Source of the DNA: Fermentimonas sp.
GTDB lineage: Bacteria; Bacteroidota; Bacteroidia; Bacteroidales; Dysgonomonadaceae
DNA length: 64,000 nt
Assembly (NCBI GenBank): GCA_015478775.1
Contig: JADMKP010000012.1
Span: 124,001 to 188,000, forward strand
Reading direction: 5' to 3'
Part shown: positions 28,037 to 37,893 of the stretch, one piece after another
How the letters are laid out: every line of letters begins with the position of its first letter
Numbering within the stretch: the stretch's first letter is position 1
Position numbers and translations under genes: made by a program
The notes under the pieces: generated by a model
Told to the model about the DNA's origin: nothing
The model's database searches: none
What the model saw: the letters and a program-made list of their open reading frames with translations, nothing else

Positions 28037-31000
28037 TTATACAGTTTCAACTTTACCCGACTTTACATAATATATGAAACCTTCAACATTTGTGTATCCC
28101 ATCTCGGTTATACTTTTCATATATCGTTTTACCTGATATTTGTATTTTGTTTCTTCGCTGTCACCAAATTTGTAATCCACTACAATAACTCTGTCTTCAC
28201 CAATCATTACACGGTCGGGCCTACTTATCCCACTTCCGGGATGTAAAACTACTGCTTCGTTTAAGACAGTATAATTCCCTCTGTACCATTCTATAACTTC
28301 GGGTTTTGTGAGATAACCTTCAATCTCGCTAATAATTATATCTCTATTATCTTCTTTTATTTCACCTTCCGATATTTTTCTATTCACTGCTACCGGGATA
28401 TCTTCGAGCTTCTCGATATTACTGACAATATCGTGCATCATATTTCCATAGTCTCGACTACCATCATCACTAAAAAAGCCAATTGAATTGAGTTTCAGTT
28501 GAAGTCGATTATCAAATGGCTGAGAGTGCCATTTGCCGGATTTATATGTGCTAGATACATGTGAGTCAGTTTTTCTATCATGTTTATCGGGGCTCCCTAA
28601 TTCTAAAATCGATGCACCATCAATTTCTTTTAAGTTTTCTCCCGAAAGAGTAGGAGCATTGATTATACCTCTTTCTAAAAGAATAGCTACATCACTAATG
28701 TTATCACCCTTTCCTGGTTTAGGAGCAAATATAATGAGACGGTGTTTAGCGCGAGTAAAAGCTACGTATAGCAAATTTAGATTATCTATCAATGTTAGCT
28801 TCTTTTCGTTTAAATAATCATCTCTAAAAATTGTATCAACCAACCTCTTCGAGTATTTCAGAGGAATAACATTGAGATCGTTAAATGGTGCAACATTGGG
28901 CTTGCACCAGATAATATTATTGCTGGGGCCAATTTCAAACTTCCAGTTGACAAAAGGCATAATTACTGCGCCAAATCCTAAGCCTTTTGATTTGTGAATG
29001 GTGATTAATCTTATTGCATCTTGATCTTCTGGTGAGAACAGAGTTTTATCTTTACCTTTATCATCCCACCAATCGATAAAAGCATTAATATCGGCAGATT
29101 TATCAACACTAAATTTAAGGGCGATATCTAGAAAAGCCTGTATATATGCATTTTCTTTTTCTTCGAGACTTTCAACTGACACTGTAATAAATCTTTCTAT
29201 CATGTCATAAAAAGGCAACGCGCTCAGTTCATTTAAAAGATGCTTTATGTCGTCAGGGAAATCTCTGTTCCACTCTTCACGGTAGGCCAGCAATGCTTCG
29301 TTGGGAGTACATTTTGCTTTGAATCGATAAAATTCATAAATTGCCATCATACGTAATCTCTCATCGTCTGGGCTGCGTAAATATCTCATAATAGAGATAA
29401 TAGTAATTACACTCTGTGCGCTACCAATTAATAGCGCCTCATTAGAGATTATGTCATATCTATAACGAGACTGAGGATGTTCATCGCTATACTCAAGTAA
29501 TGCCTCTGCAACCTCCACAGCTTCTCTGTTAGATCTAACCACTACAGCAATATCCTTAAGTGAGAAACCCTGATCTTGCAGAGATTCAATTTCTAATGGA
29601 AGCCTTCTTAGTGCCTCATCCTTCCATTCGTTATCTTTATCTAAGAATGTGACTTTTACATGCCCTCTACTATCACTTTTTCTCTCAGGTATATATTGAT
29701 ACAAATCGCCGTATGCATTTGCTATCTGATTATTTTCATCATCGTTGGCAATTGCATTATAATCGTTTTGCAATATGGCAGCTGCCGACTTGAAGAATGT
29801 ATTATTAAACTCCACAATTTTGGCATCGCTTCGCCAATTAGTATCTAAAAGATGCTTCTCTAAATATTCTTTAGGGAAATCCACATCCACTTGCTCTTCT
29901 AATAATCGCCAATCGGAATTTCTAAACCTATAAATACTCTGCTTTACATCACCCACAATAAGATTGAAATTACCAGATGCCAAACTCTCCTCAATTAATG
30001 GTTTAAAGTTATCCCACTGCATTCGTGAAGTGTCTTGAAACTCATCAATCATATAATTTGTAATTCTTGTACCGGTTTTTTCATATATAAATGGAGAGTC
30101 GGAACCTGCAATTATATCATTTAAAAGCTCTGTAGTATCAGAAATAAACAAAACATTATTTTCTTGTTGCAGTTTTTGCAACCTTTTCTTTATATCATTC
30201 AGAATCCCTAATGCATAATAATTTTGTAGGATAGCTTTTGAGCTATTGTAGTTTATATTATTCTCATAAAGATCAATAACCAGTTTAACACAATCGTTCA
30301 GTCCTGCTTTATATGCATTTTCCATCTTTCCAATAATATCAGCAGATGTCTTTTTGATATACCATGATTCGATATTGTCGGGGAAACTAAGAAATGTTTT
30401 TGTCATATCAGGCACACCACCTTTTGCAATAACATCAAATTTACAAAACTGTGATTTGCTTCCTCCTCTAAAGTCCTCAGGCAGTAAATCGTTGTTACTC
30501 ATGATTGCAACAGCCCGTTCACCCACTTCTTTAAGTTCCGACTCATACCCTCTTACTATTCTCATAAGCATCTGCTTATAATTCTCTAGATGTGCTTTAT
30601 CTTGAATGGTAGTCTGCTCATCATCAGTTAGCGACTTATATGTTTCATTAAACAGTTCACCTCCAAGCTGCAAAACCTCTCTTTCAACTCTCCAACTCTT
30701 ACCCTCTTCAATGCTATTTTGCATAAACCTCAAAAGCCATTCTGTGAGAGCTTTATTATTTGGATCGTCAAGTTCAGAAAGCATAAGATCAACAGTCTCC
30801 ATTAAAAGTGCACTATGGTCAACTTCAACATTATAGCCACCTGCAAGTCCCATCTCGCGAGTAAACGCACGCATGGTTTGCTGAAAGAATCTGTCTATTG
30901 TACTTATAGAAAAGGAGGAATAATCATGAAGTATTGTTTCTAATAAGTTTTTAGATATTGTTCTGATATATTTTTCATCTAAACCGAACTTCTCAATTAA

Positions 31001-31240
31001 TCCACTTAGAAATTCAGATTCAGATCCCGATGCAAGTTTAAAAAGTTCATCAATAATTCTCGACTTCATCTCATCTGTAGCCTTATTTGTAAAGGTAACA
31101 GCCAATATGTGCTTATGGTTATTAGGTTTAGAAAAGAGCAAATTCAGGTACTCTCTCGTAAGACGATGTGTTTTACCAGACCCTGCAGATGCTTTTATTA
31201 TATGCAACGATGCATTTTCAGATGATACGTGATTTAACAT
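28037..31240 (-). CDS. AddA/RecB-like UvrD-family helicase-nuclease
   Basis: ATP-dependent DNA end-processing enzyme of 1067 aa. Walker A is IIKASAGSGKTHRLTREYL, followed by the Q/Ia region ILAVTFTNKATDEMKSRI, the DExx box NYMIDEFQDTSRMQWDNF, VGDVKQSIYRFR, ITIHKSKGLGF and LLYVAFTRAKHRL. The C-terminus carries a PD-(D/E)xK nuclease: RPDRVMIGEDRVIVVDYKFG. This is AddA-type architecture. No addB gene adjoins within the window. The start overlaps the end of the SUI1 gene by 23 nt, so the two are cotranscribed. Confidence 0.88.
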   Translation of the reverse strand: MLNHVSSENASLHIIKASAGSGKTHRLTREYLNLLFSKPNNHKHILAVTFTNKATDEMKSRIIDELFKLASGSESEFLSGLIEKFGLDEKYIRTISKNLLETILHDYSSFSISTIDRFFQQTMRAFTREMGLAGGYNVEVDHSALLMETVDLMLSELDDPNNKALTEWLLRFMQNSIEEGKSWRVEREVLQLGGELFNETYKSLTDDEQTTIQDKAHLENYKQMLMRIVRGYESELKEVGERAVAIMSNNDLLPEDFRGGSKSQFCKFDVIAKGGVPDMTKTFLSFPDNIESWYIKKTSADIIGKMENAYKAGLNDCVKLVIDLYENNINYNSSKAILQNYYALGILNDIKKRLQKLQQENNVLFISDTTELLNDIIAGSDSPFIYEKTGTRITNYMIDEFQDTSRMQWDNFKPLIEESLASGNFNLIVGDVKQSIYRFRNSDWRLLEEQVDVDFPKEYLEKHLLDTNWRSDAKIVEFNNTFFKSAAAILQNDYNAIANDDENNQIANAYGDLYQYIPERKSDSRGHVKVTFLDKDNEWKDEALRRLPLEIESLQDQGFSLKDIAVVVRSNREAVEVAEALLEYSDEHPQSRYRYDIISNEALLIGSAQSVITIISIMRYLRSPDDERLRMMAIYEFYRFKAKCTPNEALLAYREEWNRDFPDDIKHLLNELSALPFYDMIERFITVSVESLEEKENAYIQAFLDIALKFSVDKSADINAFIDWWDDKGKDKTLFSPEDQDAIRLITIHKSKGLGFGAVIMPFVNWKFEIGPSNNIIWCKPNVAPFNDLNVIPLKYSKRLVDTIFRDDYLNEKKLTLIDNLNLLYVAFTRAKHRLIIFAPKPGKGDNISDVAILLERGIINAPTLSGENLKEIDGASILELGSPDKHDRKTDSHVSSTYKSGKWHSQPFDNRLQLKLNSIGFFSDDGSRDYGNMMHDIVSNIEKLEDIPVAVNRKISEGEIKEDNRDIIISEIEGYLTKPEVIEWYRGNYTVLNEAVVLHPGSGISRPDRVMIGEDRVIVVDYKFGDSEETKYKYQVKRYMKSITEMGYTNVEGFIYYVKSGKVETV

Positions 31241-31556
31241 ACCCCTCTTTTTGTAAAATATCCAGAACTTTGTTGCGATGATCTCCTTGAATTATTATAT
31301 CACCATCTTTTGTTGAACCTCCTACACCACATTTAGTTTTAAGCAGTTTTCCTAAAGTAATAAGATCTTCTTCATTGCCACTGAATCCTGTAATAAGTGT
31401 AACCGATTTTCCTTTCCTGTTTCTTTTATCTAGACTAATGCGTAACTGTTGTTTACCTTCGGCTAAGGTTTCAATATTATTATCGCTATCATCATTAAAG
31501 TGATAATCAGGATTTGTAGAATATACTATATCCAGTTTTTTTTTCCAATCATTCAT
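31218..31556 (-). CDS. SUI1/eIF1-like translation factor (YciH family)
   Basis: Bacterial homologue of eukaryotic initiation factor 1, 112 aa. The C-terminal SUI1 domain has RISLDKRNRKGKSVTLITGF, then LKTKCGVGGSTKDGDIIIQG and the final helix VLDILQKEGY. The N-terminal 40 residues are variable, as in bacterial members. It probably influences start-site selection. Its 3' end overlaps the helicase-nuclease start by 23 nt. Confidence 0.92.
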   Translation of the reverse strand: MNDWKKKLDIVYSTNPDYHFNDDSDNNIETLAEGKQQLRISLDKRNRKGKSVTLITGFSGNEEDLITLGKLLKTKCGVGGSTKDGDIIIQGDHRNKVLDILQKEGYVKSRII

Positions 31557-31646
31557 AATTACCCCGTTTTTTTCTATTGCTTTTCTGTAATTATTCTACT
31601 CTAAATATGCTTATCTTATCTAATAGAGACATAATCATTATTAAAA

Positions 31647-31654
31647 CAAAGATA
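31647..31654 (-). promoter_or_regulatory. -7 box for SUI1-helicase operon
   Basis: The minus strand reads TATCTTTG, a perfect TAnnTTTG match, about 90 bp before the SUI1 ATG. Confidence 0.45.
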
Positions 31655-31739
31655 AGTTTTTTTAGGTATAGATTAAATTAAAATGTAACCATCTCCAAAA
31701 AAATATGTAATTTAGTGATTCCAATAAAAAATAGTAATT

Positions 31740-33407
31740 ATGACCGAAACTGTTAAAGTACATTGTTTAAATACAGATGAATATAAAGACATACCAATTG
31801 GCTCATCATTAGTTGACCTTATAGATCTGATTGGTGTGAAATCAAATTATCTCATCGCAAATGCTAAAGTCAATAATAAAACAGAATCACTATCATATAG
31901 AGTTTATAGACCCAAAACCGTGGAGTTCGTAAACCTTTCAAACTCATCTGCAATGCGTACATATGTGCGTTCACTCTGTTTCATTCTAGCCAAAGCAGTA
32001 GATGATATTTTACCTCATGCCAAGATGTATATTGAACATGCAGTTTCTCGAGGATATTATTTTCAGATAGAGTCTGATGTACCGGTTGGTATACCCGAAC
32101 TAGATGCGGTGCGCAATCGTATGAAAGAAATTGTGGATGCCGATATACCATTTGTTCAAGTTGAAGAAGAGACTGTTAAGGTTGTAAAGCTATTTAAGGA
32201 GTTGGGGATGGAAGATAAAGCTGCTCTACTCGAAACCTCAGATTTATTATATTCAAGATACTCTAAATTAGAAGAATATATAGATTATTTTTATGGATGC
32301 CTTACTCCTTCTACAGGTTATATTACAATGTTTGACATTAAGCCTCATAATGGAGGTTTTTTATTACGAGTTCCAAACCGTCATAATCCTATAGAATTAG
32401 AACCCGAAGTATATCAAGAAAAACTATTGAATATATATAGAGAGCATTTGAATTTCTTGAAAATTATTGAACTTGATAACGTGGGCGATCTTAATACGGC
32501 TATCAAAGAAGACAAAGTTTACGAAGTAATTCAGGTGGCAGAGGCGTACCAGTCGATGCAAATAAATGATATTGCAAGCGATATCGCAAAAAGATTTAAG
32601 GATGGTGTGAGAGTTGTTTTCATATCTGGTCCTTCTTCTTCTGGCAAAACTACCTTTCGCAAAAGACTGGAAGTGCAATTAAGAGTAAATCTTTTAAAAC
32701 CTGTAGGCATTTCGTTAGACGATTATTTTATAGATAGAGATAAAACTCCTTTAGACGAACATGGAGAAAAAGACTATGAATCTCTTTATGCGCTTAACTT
32801 AGAGCTATTTGAGGATCATATGCTTAAACTTATGAAAGGTGAGAAGGTGGAGCTCCCATTTTATAATTTCGTATCAGGAATGAGTGAATACCGTGGCAAC
32901 TTCCTGAAGATGGACGAAAATAGCATCTTAATAGTAGAGGGAATACATGGATTGAATCCAGAATTAACTTCACATATTCCTACCGAAAATAAATTTCTCA
33001 TATATGTATCGGCACTAACAACAATTTCGCTCGACGATCATAACTGGATTCCGGCATCAGATAATAGGCTTATACGTCGCATTGTTAGAGATTACACATA
33101 CAGAGGATACTCAGCGCAACAAACAATTTCACGTTGGGATAGTGTAAGACGTGGTGAGGATAAATGGATATTCCCATTTCAAGAAAATGCTGATGTGATG
33201 TTCAACTCAGCTATGATATATGAGTTGGCGGCAATCAGGCAACATATAGAACCTATTTTAATGCAGGTTCCACGCACAGTGCCCGAATATTCAGAAGCAT
33301 ATCGCTTATTAAAATTCCTTAGCTACTTCAATCATATCACCGACCGTGAACTCCCGCCTACATCACTATTAAGAGAGTTTTTAGGAGGTAGTAGTTTCAG
33401 GTATTAG
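31740..33407 (+). CDS. TGS-domain nucleoside kinase (uridine kinase-like)
   Basis: The 555-aa protein combines an N-terminal TGS-like ubiquitin fold (about 1-65), a threonyl-tRNA-synthetase-like second-additional-domain region (about 70-250; YVRSLCFILAKAVDDILPHA) and a C-terminal P-loop kinase. The kinase has VVFISGPSSSGKTTFRKRL (Walker A), ISLDDYFIDRDKTP and ILIVEGIHGLNPEL, as in uridine/phosphoribulokinase-like enzymes. It is probably a cytosolic nucleoside kinase; the TGS part hints at RNA or nucleotide sensing. Confidence 0.85.
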   Translation: MTETVKVHCLNTDEYKDIPIGSSLVDLIDLIGVKSNYLIANAKVNNKTESLSYRVYRPKTVEFVNLSNSSAMRTYVRSLCFILAKAVDDILPHAKMYIEHAVSRGYYFQIESDVPVGIPELDAVRNRMKEIVDADIPFVQVEEETVKVVKLFKELGMEDKAALLETSDLLYSRYSKLEEYIDYFYGCLTPSTGYITMFDIKPHNGGFLLRVPNRHNPIELEPEVYQEKLLNIYREHLNFLKIIELDNVGDLNTAIKEDKVYEVIQVAEAYQSMQINDIASDIAKRFKDGVRVVFISGPSSSGKTTFRKRLEVQLRVNLLKPVGISLDDYFIDRDKTPLDEHGEKDYESLYALNLELFEDHMLKLMKGEKVELPFYNFVSGMSEYRGNFLKMDENSILIVEGIHGLNPELTSHIPTENKFLIYVSALTTISLDDHNWIPASDNRLIRRIVRDYTYRGYSAQQTISRWDSVRRGEDKWIFPFQENADVMFNSAMIYELAAIRQHIEPILMQVPRTVPEYSEAYRLLKFLSYFNHITDRELPPTSLLREFLGGSSFRY

Positions 33408-33440
33408 CATTTTCATATACTTGTAATTTCATATACAAGC

Positions 33441-33485
33441 AACATCAGATTTAAAATTGATGTTATAAAAAGTGATGTTTTTATA
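33441..33485 (+). other. Tandem hairpins before mnmE
   Basis: AACATCA (33441-33447) pairs with TGATGTT (33458-33464). Directly after it TATAAAAA (33464-33471) pairs with TTTTTATA (33478-33485). The second stem is AT-only but its 3' arm is T-rich. They could end the nucleoside kinase transcript or act in the mnmE leader, whose start codon is 30 bp downstream. Confidence 0.45.
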
Positions 33486-33514
33486 TATAGAATACTTTAA
33501 AAGAGAAAGAAAAA

Positions 33515-34906
33515 TTGATCAAAAATGATATTATTTGTGCCATATCCACACCTCCTGGTATGGGGGCACTAGCCATTATACGCTTGTCAGGTACAGGTTC
33601 CATTTCATTAACAGATAAAATCTTTAAATCGGTTAGTGGTAAAAAGCTGTCCGATGCTCAGCGTAATACAGTTCATTTTGGACGAGTTTTTGATAAAGAG
33701 GAAATTCTAGATGAAGTCTTAGTTACAGTATTTCATGCACCTCATTCTTTTACTGGAGAAGAAAGTGTAGAAATCTCATGTCACGGTTCAGTTTACATTC
33801 AACAGAAGCTTTTAGAGCTATTTCTTTCAATAGGATCACGATTAGCTCATGCAGGGGAATTCACACAACGCGCTTTTAAAAATGGAAAGTTCGATTTGAG
33901 CCAAGCCGAGGCTGTCGCCGACCTCATAGCATCAGAATCAAAAGCCTCGCATCGTGTGGCAATGAATCAGATGCGTGGAGGTTTTGCTAAAAAGCTAGCC
34001 CTGCTACGCGATAAATTATTGCATTTTGCCTCACTTATTGAGCTGGAACTCGATTTCTCTGAAGAAGATGTTGAGTTTGCAAACAGAAATCATCTTTTTG
34101 ATCTTACAATCGATATCGAAAAGGAGATAGAGATACTTGCGGACTCATTCAGAATGGGAAATGCCATAAAGAGTGGTATTCCTGTTGCAATTATTGGAGA
34201 AACTAATGTGGGTAAATCAACCCTCTTAAACTTACTGCTTAACGAAGATAAAGCAATCGTAAGTGATATTCATGGCACCACACGAGATGTTATCGAAGAT
34301 GTTGTAAATATAAACGGTGTAACATTTAGGTTTATAGATACAGCAGGTATCAGGCAGACCAGCGATCTGATAGAAACTATGGGTATTGAGCGTACATATC
34401 AAAAAATAGAACAGGCCTCAATAATTATATGGATGATTGATTTAACAACTTCAATTGATAAAATAGAGTTGCTGGCATCACAAATTTATCATAAACTTCA
34501 AGATAAGAATCTTATTATACTGTTTAATAAGGCAGACTTAATATCTGAAGATCAACAGGAAGAGTTTAAGTTTTTGCTCCCTGATCTTGAGGCTTCTAGG
34601 TTATTTATATCGGCAAAGCAACAAAATAACACCAATCAACTTCAAGAACTTTTGGTTAATACAGCATCAATACCAACAATTGGCGAAGATGATGTTATCG
34701 TTACAAATATGCGTCATTATGAAGCTTTAAAAAAGGCATTAGAGGCTATCATAAGAGTTAAAGAGGGACTCGAGCTTGAAATCACTCACGATTTTCTGGC
34801 TCAGGATATACGTGAGTGTATGTTTTATCTTGGTGAGATTACAGGGCAAATATCTACTGATGAAATACTTGGTAACATATTTAGTAAGTTTTGTATCGGA
34901 AAATAG
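33515..34906 (+). CDS. mnmE: tRNA modification GTPase MnmE
   Basis: GTPase that works with MnmG to place the 5-aminomethyl-type group on wobble U34 of tRNAs. The 463-aa protein has the N-terminal folate-binding domain (ICAISTPPGMGALAIIRLSG), GEFTQRAFKNGKFDLSQAEA, then G1 GETNVGKSTLLN, G2 region GTTRDVIED, G3 DTAGIR, G4 NKAD and the C-terminal CIGK motif with the catalytic Cys. The start must be the TTG at 33515, because it begins the conserved NDIICAIS segment and no in-frame ATG precedes it; the ATG at 33525 is out of frame. An A/G-rich stretch precedes the TTG. Confidence 0.95.
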   Translation: MIKNDIICAISTPPGMGALAIIRLSGTGSISLTDKIFKSVSGKKLSDAQRNTVHFGRVFDKEEILDEVLVTVFHAPHSFTGEESVEISCHGSVYIQQKLLELFLSIGSRLAHAGEFTQRAFKNGKFDLSQAEAVADLIASESKASHRVAMNQMRGGFAKKLALLRDKLLHFASLIELELDFSEEDVEFANRNHLFDLTIDIEKEIEILADSFRMGNAIKSGIPVAIIGETNVGKSTLLNLLLNEDKAIVSDIHGTTRDVIEDVVNINGVTFRFIDTAGIRQTSDLIETMGIERTYQKIEQASIIIWMIDLTTSIDKIELLASQIYHKLQDKNLIILFNKADLISEDQQEEFKFLLPDLEASRLFISAKQQNNTNQLQELLVNTASIPTIGEDDVIVTNMRHYEALKKALEAIIRVKEGLELEITHDFLAQDIRECMFYLGEITGQISTDEILGNIFSKFCIGK

Positions 34907-34918
34907 CCTCTCGAAAGT

Positions 34919-36010
34919 ATGAAGAGATTATTTCTTATATTATCCATATTTTTAATAAATCAATTATATGCTCAAACAGGATATAGCAACGATAGTCCTG
35001 TTAATGCATTGCACGATTATCCAAAAGGGATTTCAGAAGTAATCTTTTCAATGACTAACGATTTTCCTAATAACACTCAACTATCTATTGCTATTATTGA
35101 AAATAATAAGACTAGTTTTTATGGTATTATAAAAACAAACGATACAATAAAACCAATCAAAAATCAGAACAAAGTGTTTGAAATTGGTTCTATTACTAAA
35201 ATCTTCACTTCAAATATATTGGCGTCATTTGTAGAGGATGATAAAATTAAACTAACAGACCCAATTAATTCTTATTTTCCTTTCAACTTCAATAATAGCA
35301 CAATAATAACGTTTAAGGATTTAGCTAATCACACTTCAGGATTAAGTAGACTGCCCGAAAATTTGGATTTAAGTAATGGAATTAATCCATATAAGAATTA
35401 TGGAAAAAGACAATTAGAGGAATATCTAAAAAATCACTTAAATTTAGAAAATGGAATAAAGAAATCATACTCCTATTCAAATTTAGGTACAGGTTTATTA
35501 GGCTACACGCTTGGGTTAGTGGAGAATACTAGTATTCAGGAATTAATTCAAAGGCTCGTTTTTGATAAGTACAAAATGTGCAATTCTTATACAAAACCTA
35601 ATAGTTTAGATAGCATAATTGTGAAAGGGCAAAATTCTAAAGGAGAAATAGCATCTAATTGGGATTGGGATGTTTTGTTTGGAGCAGGGGGAGCATTGTC
35701 TACAACTGAAGACTTAGCTAAGTTTGCGGCTGCACAATTTAATCCCATTAATACAGAACTTGCATTAACAAAAATACCTACTTTCACTATCAATGAAAAT
35801 ATGAAAATAGGGTTGGGTTGGCATATCTTAAAATCTAATAAAGGAGAGGATGTTTTTGTGCATAATGGGGGAACAGGGGGTTATTCATCTTCCATTGCAA
35901 TAAATATTGATGAAAAAAAAGCAGTAATTATTTTATCAAACCTCTCGGGTTTTCATGAAAAAATGGGAACCATTGAGAAATTGTGTTTACATTTACATAG
36001 TAATAATTAA
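34919..36010 (+). CDS. Exported serine hydrolase, class C beta-lactamase/PBP-like fold
   Basis: The 363-aa protein has a signal peptide (MKRLFLILSIFLINQLYAQ). The catalytic motifs of the AmpC/DD-peptidase-like fold are present: FEIGSITKIF (SxxK), SYSNLGTGLLGY (YxN) and VHNGGTGGYSS (HxG, the KTG equivalent). It could be a peptidase, esterase or beta-lactamase; the HNGG form is more usual for serine hydrolases than for AmpC. It lies 12 bp after mnmE and may be cotranscribed with it. Confidence 0.87.
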   Translation: MKRLFLILSIFLINQLYAQTGYSNDSPVNALHDYPKGISEVIFSMTNDFPNNTQLSIAIIENNKTSFYGIIKTNDTIKPIKNQNKVFEIGSITKIFTSNILASFVEDDKIKLTDPINSYFPFNFNNSTIITFKDLANHTSGLSRLPENLDLSNGINPYKNYGKRQLEEYLKNHLNLENGIKKSYSYSNLGTGLLGYTLGLVENTSIQELIQRLVFDKYKMCNSYTKPNSLDSIIVKGQNSKGEIASNWDWDVLFGAGGALSTTEDLAKFAAAQFNPINTELALTKIPTFTINENMKIGLGWHILKSNKGEDVFVHNGGTGGYSSSIAINIDEKKAVIILSNLSGFHEKMGTIEKLCLHLHSNN

Positions 36011-36045
36011 GATAGTATTCCTTTTAATCCCTAACCATTTAAAAT

Positions 36046-37305
36046 ATGAAAAGCAGGATACAAGAAAATATTTTTAACTCAGAATATCTTGAATTGCTAT
36101 ACAGAGCTGACAAAAAAGGATTTGAAAAAGCATTCTTAGAAATTTACCCCGAAATTTCTGATCAAAAGATTTCTGACTTCTGGAAAACCCGATTAGAATA
36201 TGAAAATAAGAAGGAGGTTTCAGTTAATACCAGTAAAGCCGAAATACTATTTCTACTTTCTGCATGTGCTATAGCTGGTTTTCTTATGCAAATTCCACAC
36301 ATATTTGGACTTAATTTTAATGATGAAATATTTTATCAAAAGAATATAGCCATTATAATATTACTTGGACTATCAATATATGCTTTTATTACAAAAGCTA
36401 CAATCAAGCCTAAACATATATTTATTACCGTTTTCGTATTTATTATTTCTGCTGTTTATATAAATATGCTTCCATCAGATAGAAATAGTGATTCGGTTTT
36501 ATTGGTTTTTATCCATTTGCCCCTTATGCTTTGGTGTCTTTATGGTCTTGTGTTTATCGACTTTGATAGCTCCAATAAATTAAAAAGAATAGATTACATT
36601 AAATACAATGGTGAATTAGCTATCATGGTAGCCATAATTTTAATAGCAGGATTCATATTAACAGCAGTAACACTCGGATTGTTTTCCGCGATAGATTTGA
36701 ATATTGAGCGTTTTTATTTGGATTATATCGTTATGACCGGGTTAGTTTCCATACCTATTGTAGCAACATATATCATTCGTAAATACCCGTATGTGGCCAA
36801 TAAAATAGCACCAATAATAGCAAATATATTTAGTCCTCTGGTTCTGATAACTTTAATAGTTTACCTTATTTTTATTTTAAAAACCGATAAAGACCCATAT
36901 AACGATAGAGAGTTTTTAATTATCTTCAATCTCATGCTTTTGGGTGTCACCTCAATTGTAGTGTTTTCAATTTCAGGAACATCCATAAATAAGAGACAAA
37001 GATTTAATGAGCAAATTCTTTTAGTACTTACATTTATTACTCTTATCATAGATATAATAGCAGTTTCTGCAATAATTTATAGACTAGGTGAGTATGGATT
37101 CACTCCTAATAGAACAGCAGTTCTAGGTTCAAATTTATTGATTTTCGGAAACTTACTTCTGATAATGATCGATTTATATAAAGTGAATTTTAAAGATAAA
37201 GAAATTAAACAAGTTGAACTTACCATAGCCAAATATTTACCAGCATATGGCATATGGACAGTTTTTATAGTATTTATATTACCTTGGTTATTCGGGCTGA
37301 AATAA
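36046..37305 (+). CDS. Polytopic membrane protein, DUF4153-like
   Basis: This 419-aa protein has a soluble N-terminus of about 70 residues followed by roughly ten hydrophobic segments (for example ILFLLSACAIAGFLMQIPHI, AIMVAIILIAGFILTAVTLG, LLVLTFITLIIDIIAVSAII). The layout and the YNDREFL...RLGEYGFTPNR region resemble DUF4153 proteins, whose function is unknown. It lies 35 bp after the serine hydrolase, probably in the same operon. Confidence 0.7.
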   Translation: MKSRIQENIFNSEYLELLYRADKKGFEKAFLEIYPEISDQKISDFWKTRLEYENKKEVSVNTSKAEILFLLSACAIAGFLMQIPHIFGLNFNDEIFYQKNIAIIILLGLSIYAFITKATIKPKHIFITVFVFIISAVYINMLPSDRNSDSVLLVFIHLPLMLWCLYGLVFIDFDSSNKLKRIDYIKYNGELAIMVAIILIAGFILTAVTLGLFSAIDLNIERFYLDYIVMTGLVSIPIVATYIIRKYPYVANKIAPIIANIFSPLVLITLIVYLIFILKTDKDPYNDREFLIIFNLMLLGVTSIVVFSISGTSINKRQRFNEQILLVLTFITLIIDIIAVSAIIYRLGEYGFTPNRTAVLGSNLLIFGNLLLIMIDLYKVNFKDKEIKQVELTIAKYLPAYGIWTVFIVFILPWLFGLK

Positions 37306-37419
37306 TCACAAACAGTTTCAAATGAAATGTATAAGATTGCATAGATAGTTGCCAATGGGTAATTTCAACTCCACGTGTCATCTTGAATTTTCCACTTAAG
37401 GAGCTTGGTTATAAACAAC

Positions 37420-37848
37420 TCATTTTTCCAAGTACCCCTTCATCCCTTTCAATATATCTCTCCAACCCACTCTAAAGCTAGCTTCGGAGAAATATTTGCT
37501 GTTCTCATCTGCTACTTCTTCAAGATTGTTGTGGGTTAGAATAACTTTAGTTGAATTTTTATCCGGAATCAGTTCCCATGTTAATATGGAGGTACCAGCA
37601 CTATATCCGGGATATTCCCACGTATGCACAAGTTTTTTGTTTGGTATAACTTCAAGTATTTTAAATAAATGACGAAAATTGTGTTCTCCGTCTTCATCAG
37701 TTATAGAAACAATGAAATCGTATATCTCTCCCTCTTTTGCTTCAAAGTTTGAAATATTGAAATACCACTTTTTCATTTCCTCAGGCTCCGTTATTGCCTT
37801 CCAAACATTTTCAACCGAATTATTTATATTTATTTCCTTTTGCAGCAT
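37420..37848 (-). CDS. SRPBCC/AHSA1-like small protein
   Basis: A 142-aa START-like fold protein. Its N-terminus, ININNSVENVWKAITEPEEMKKWY, is the standard opening of Aha1/AHSA1-type polyketide-cyclase-like domains, followed by LVHTWEYPGYSAG, STKVILTHNNL and the C-terminal helix SFRVGWRDILKGMKGYLEK. A ligand-binding pocket is expected, but the ligand is unknown. It is convergent with the DUF4153-like gene. Confidence 0.85.
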   Translation of the reverse strand: MLQKEININNSVENVWKAITEPEEMKKWYFNISNFEAKEGEIYDFIVSITDEDGEHNFRHLFKILEVIPNKKLVHTWEYPGYSAGTSILTWELIPDKNSTKVILTHNNLEEVADENSKYFSEASFRVGWRDILKGMKGYLEK

Positions 37849-37893
37849 AATGTTATGGTTATTTTATTAGACAATATAAATTGAATAATTAAT

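Noticed and set aside
37306-37419. Insertion-sequence remnant between the DUF4153-like and SRPBCC genes
   Set aside because: The spacer is only 114 bp with no terminal inverted repeats or transposase fragment.
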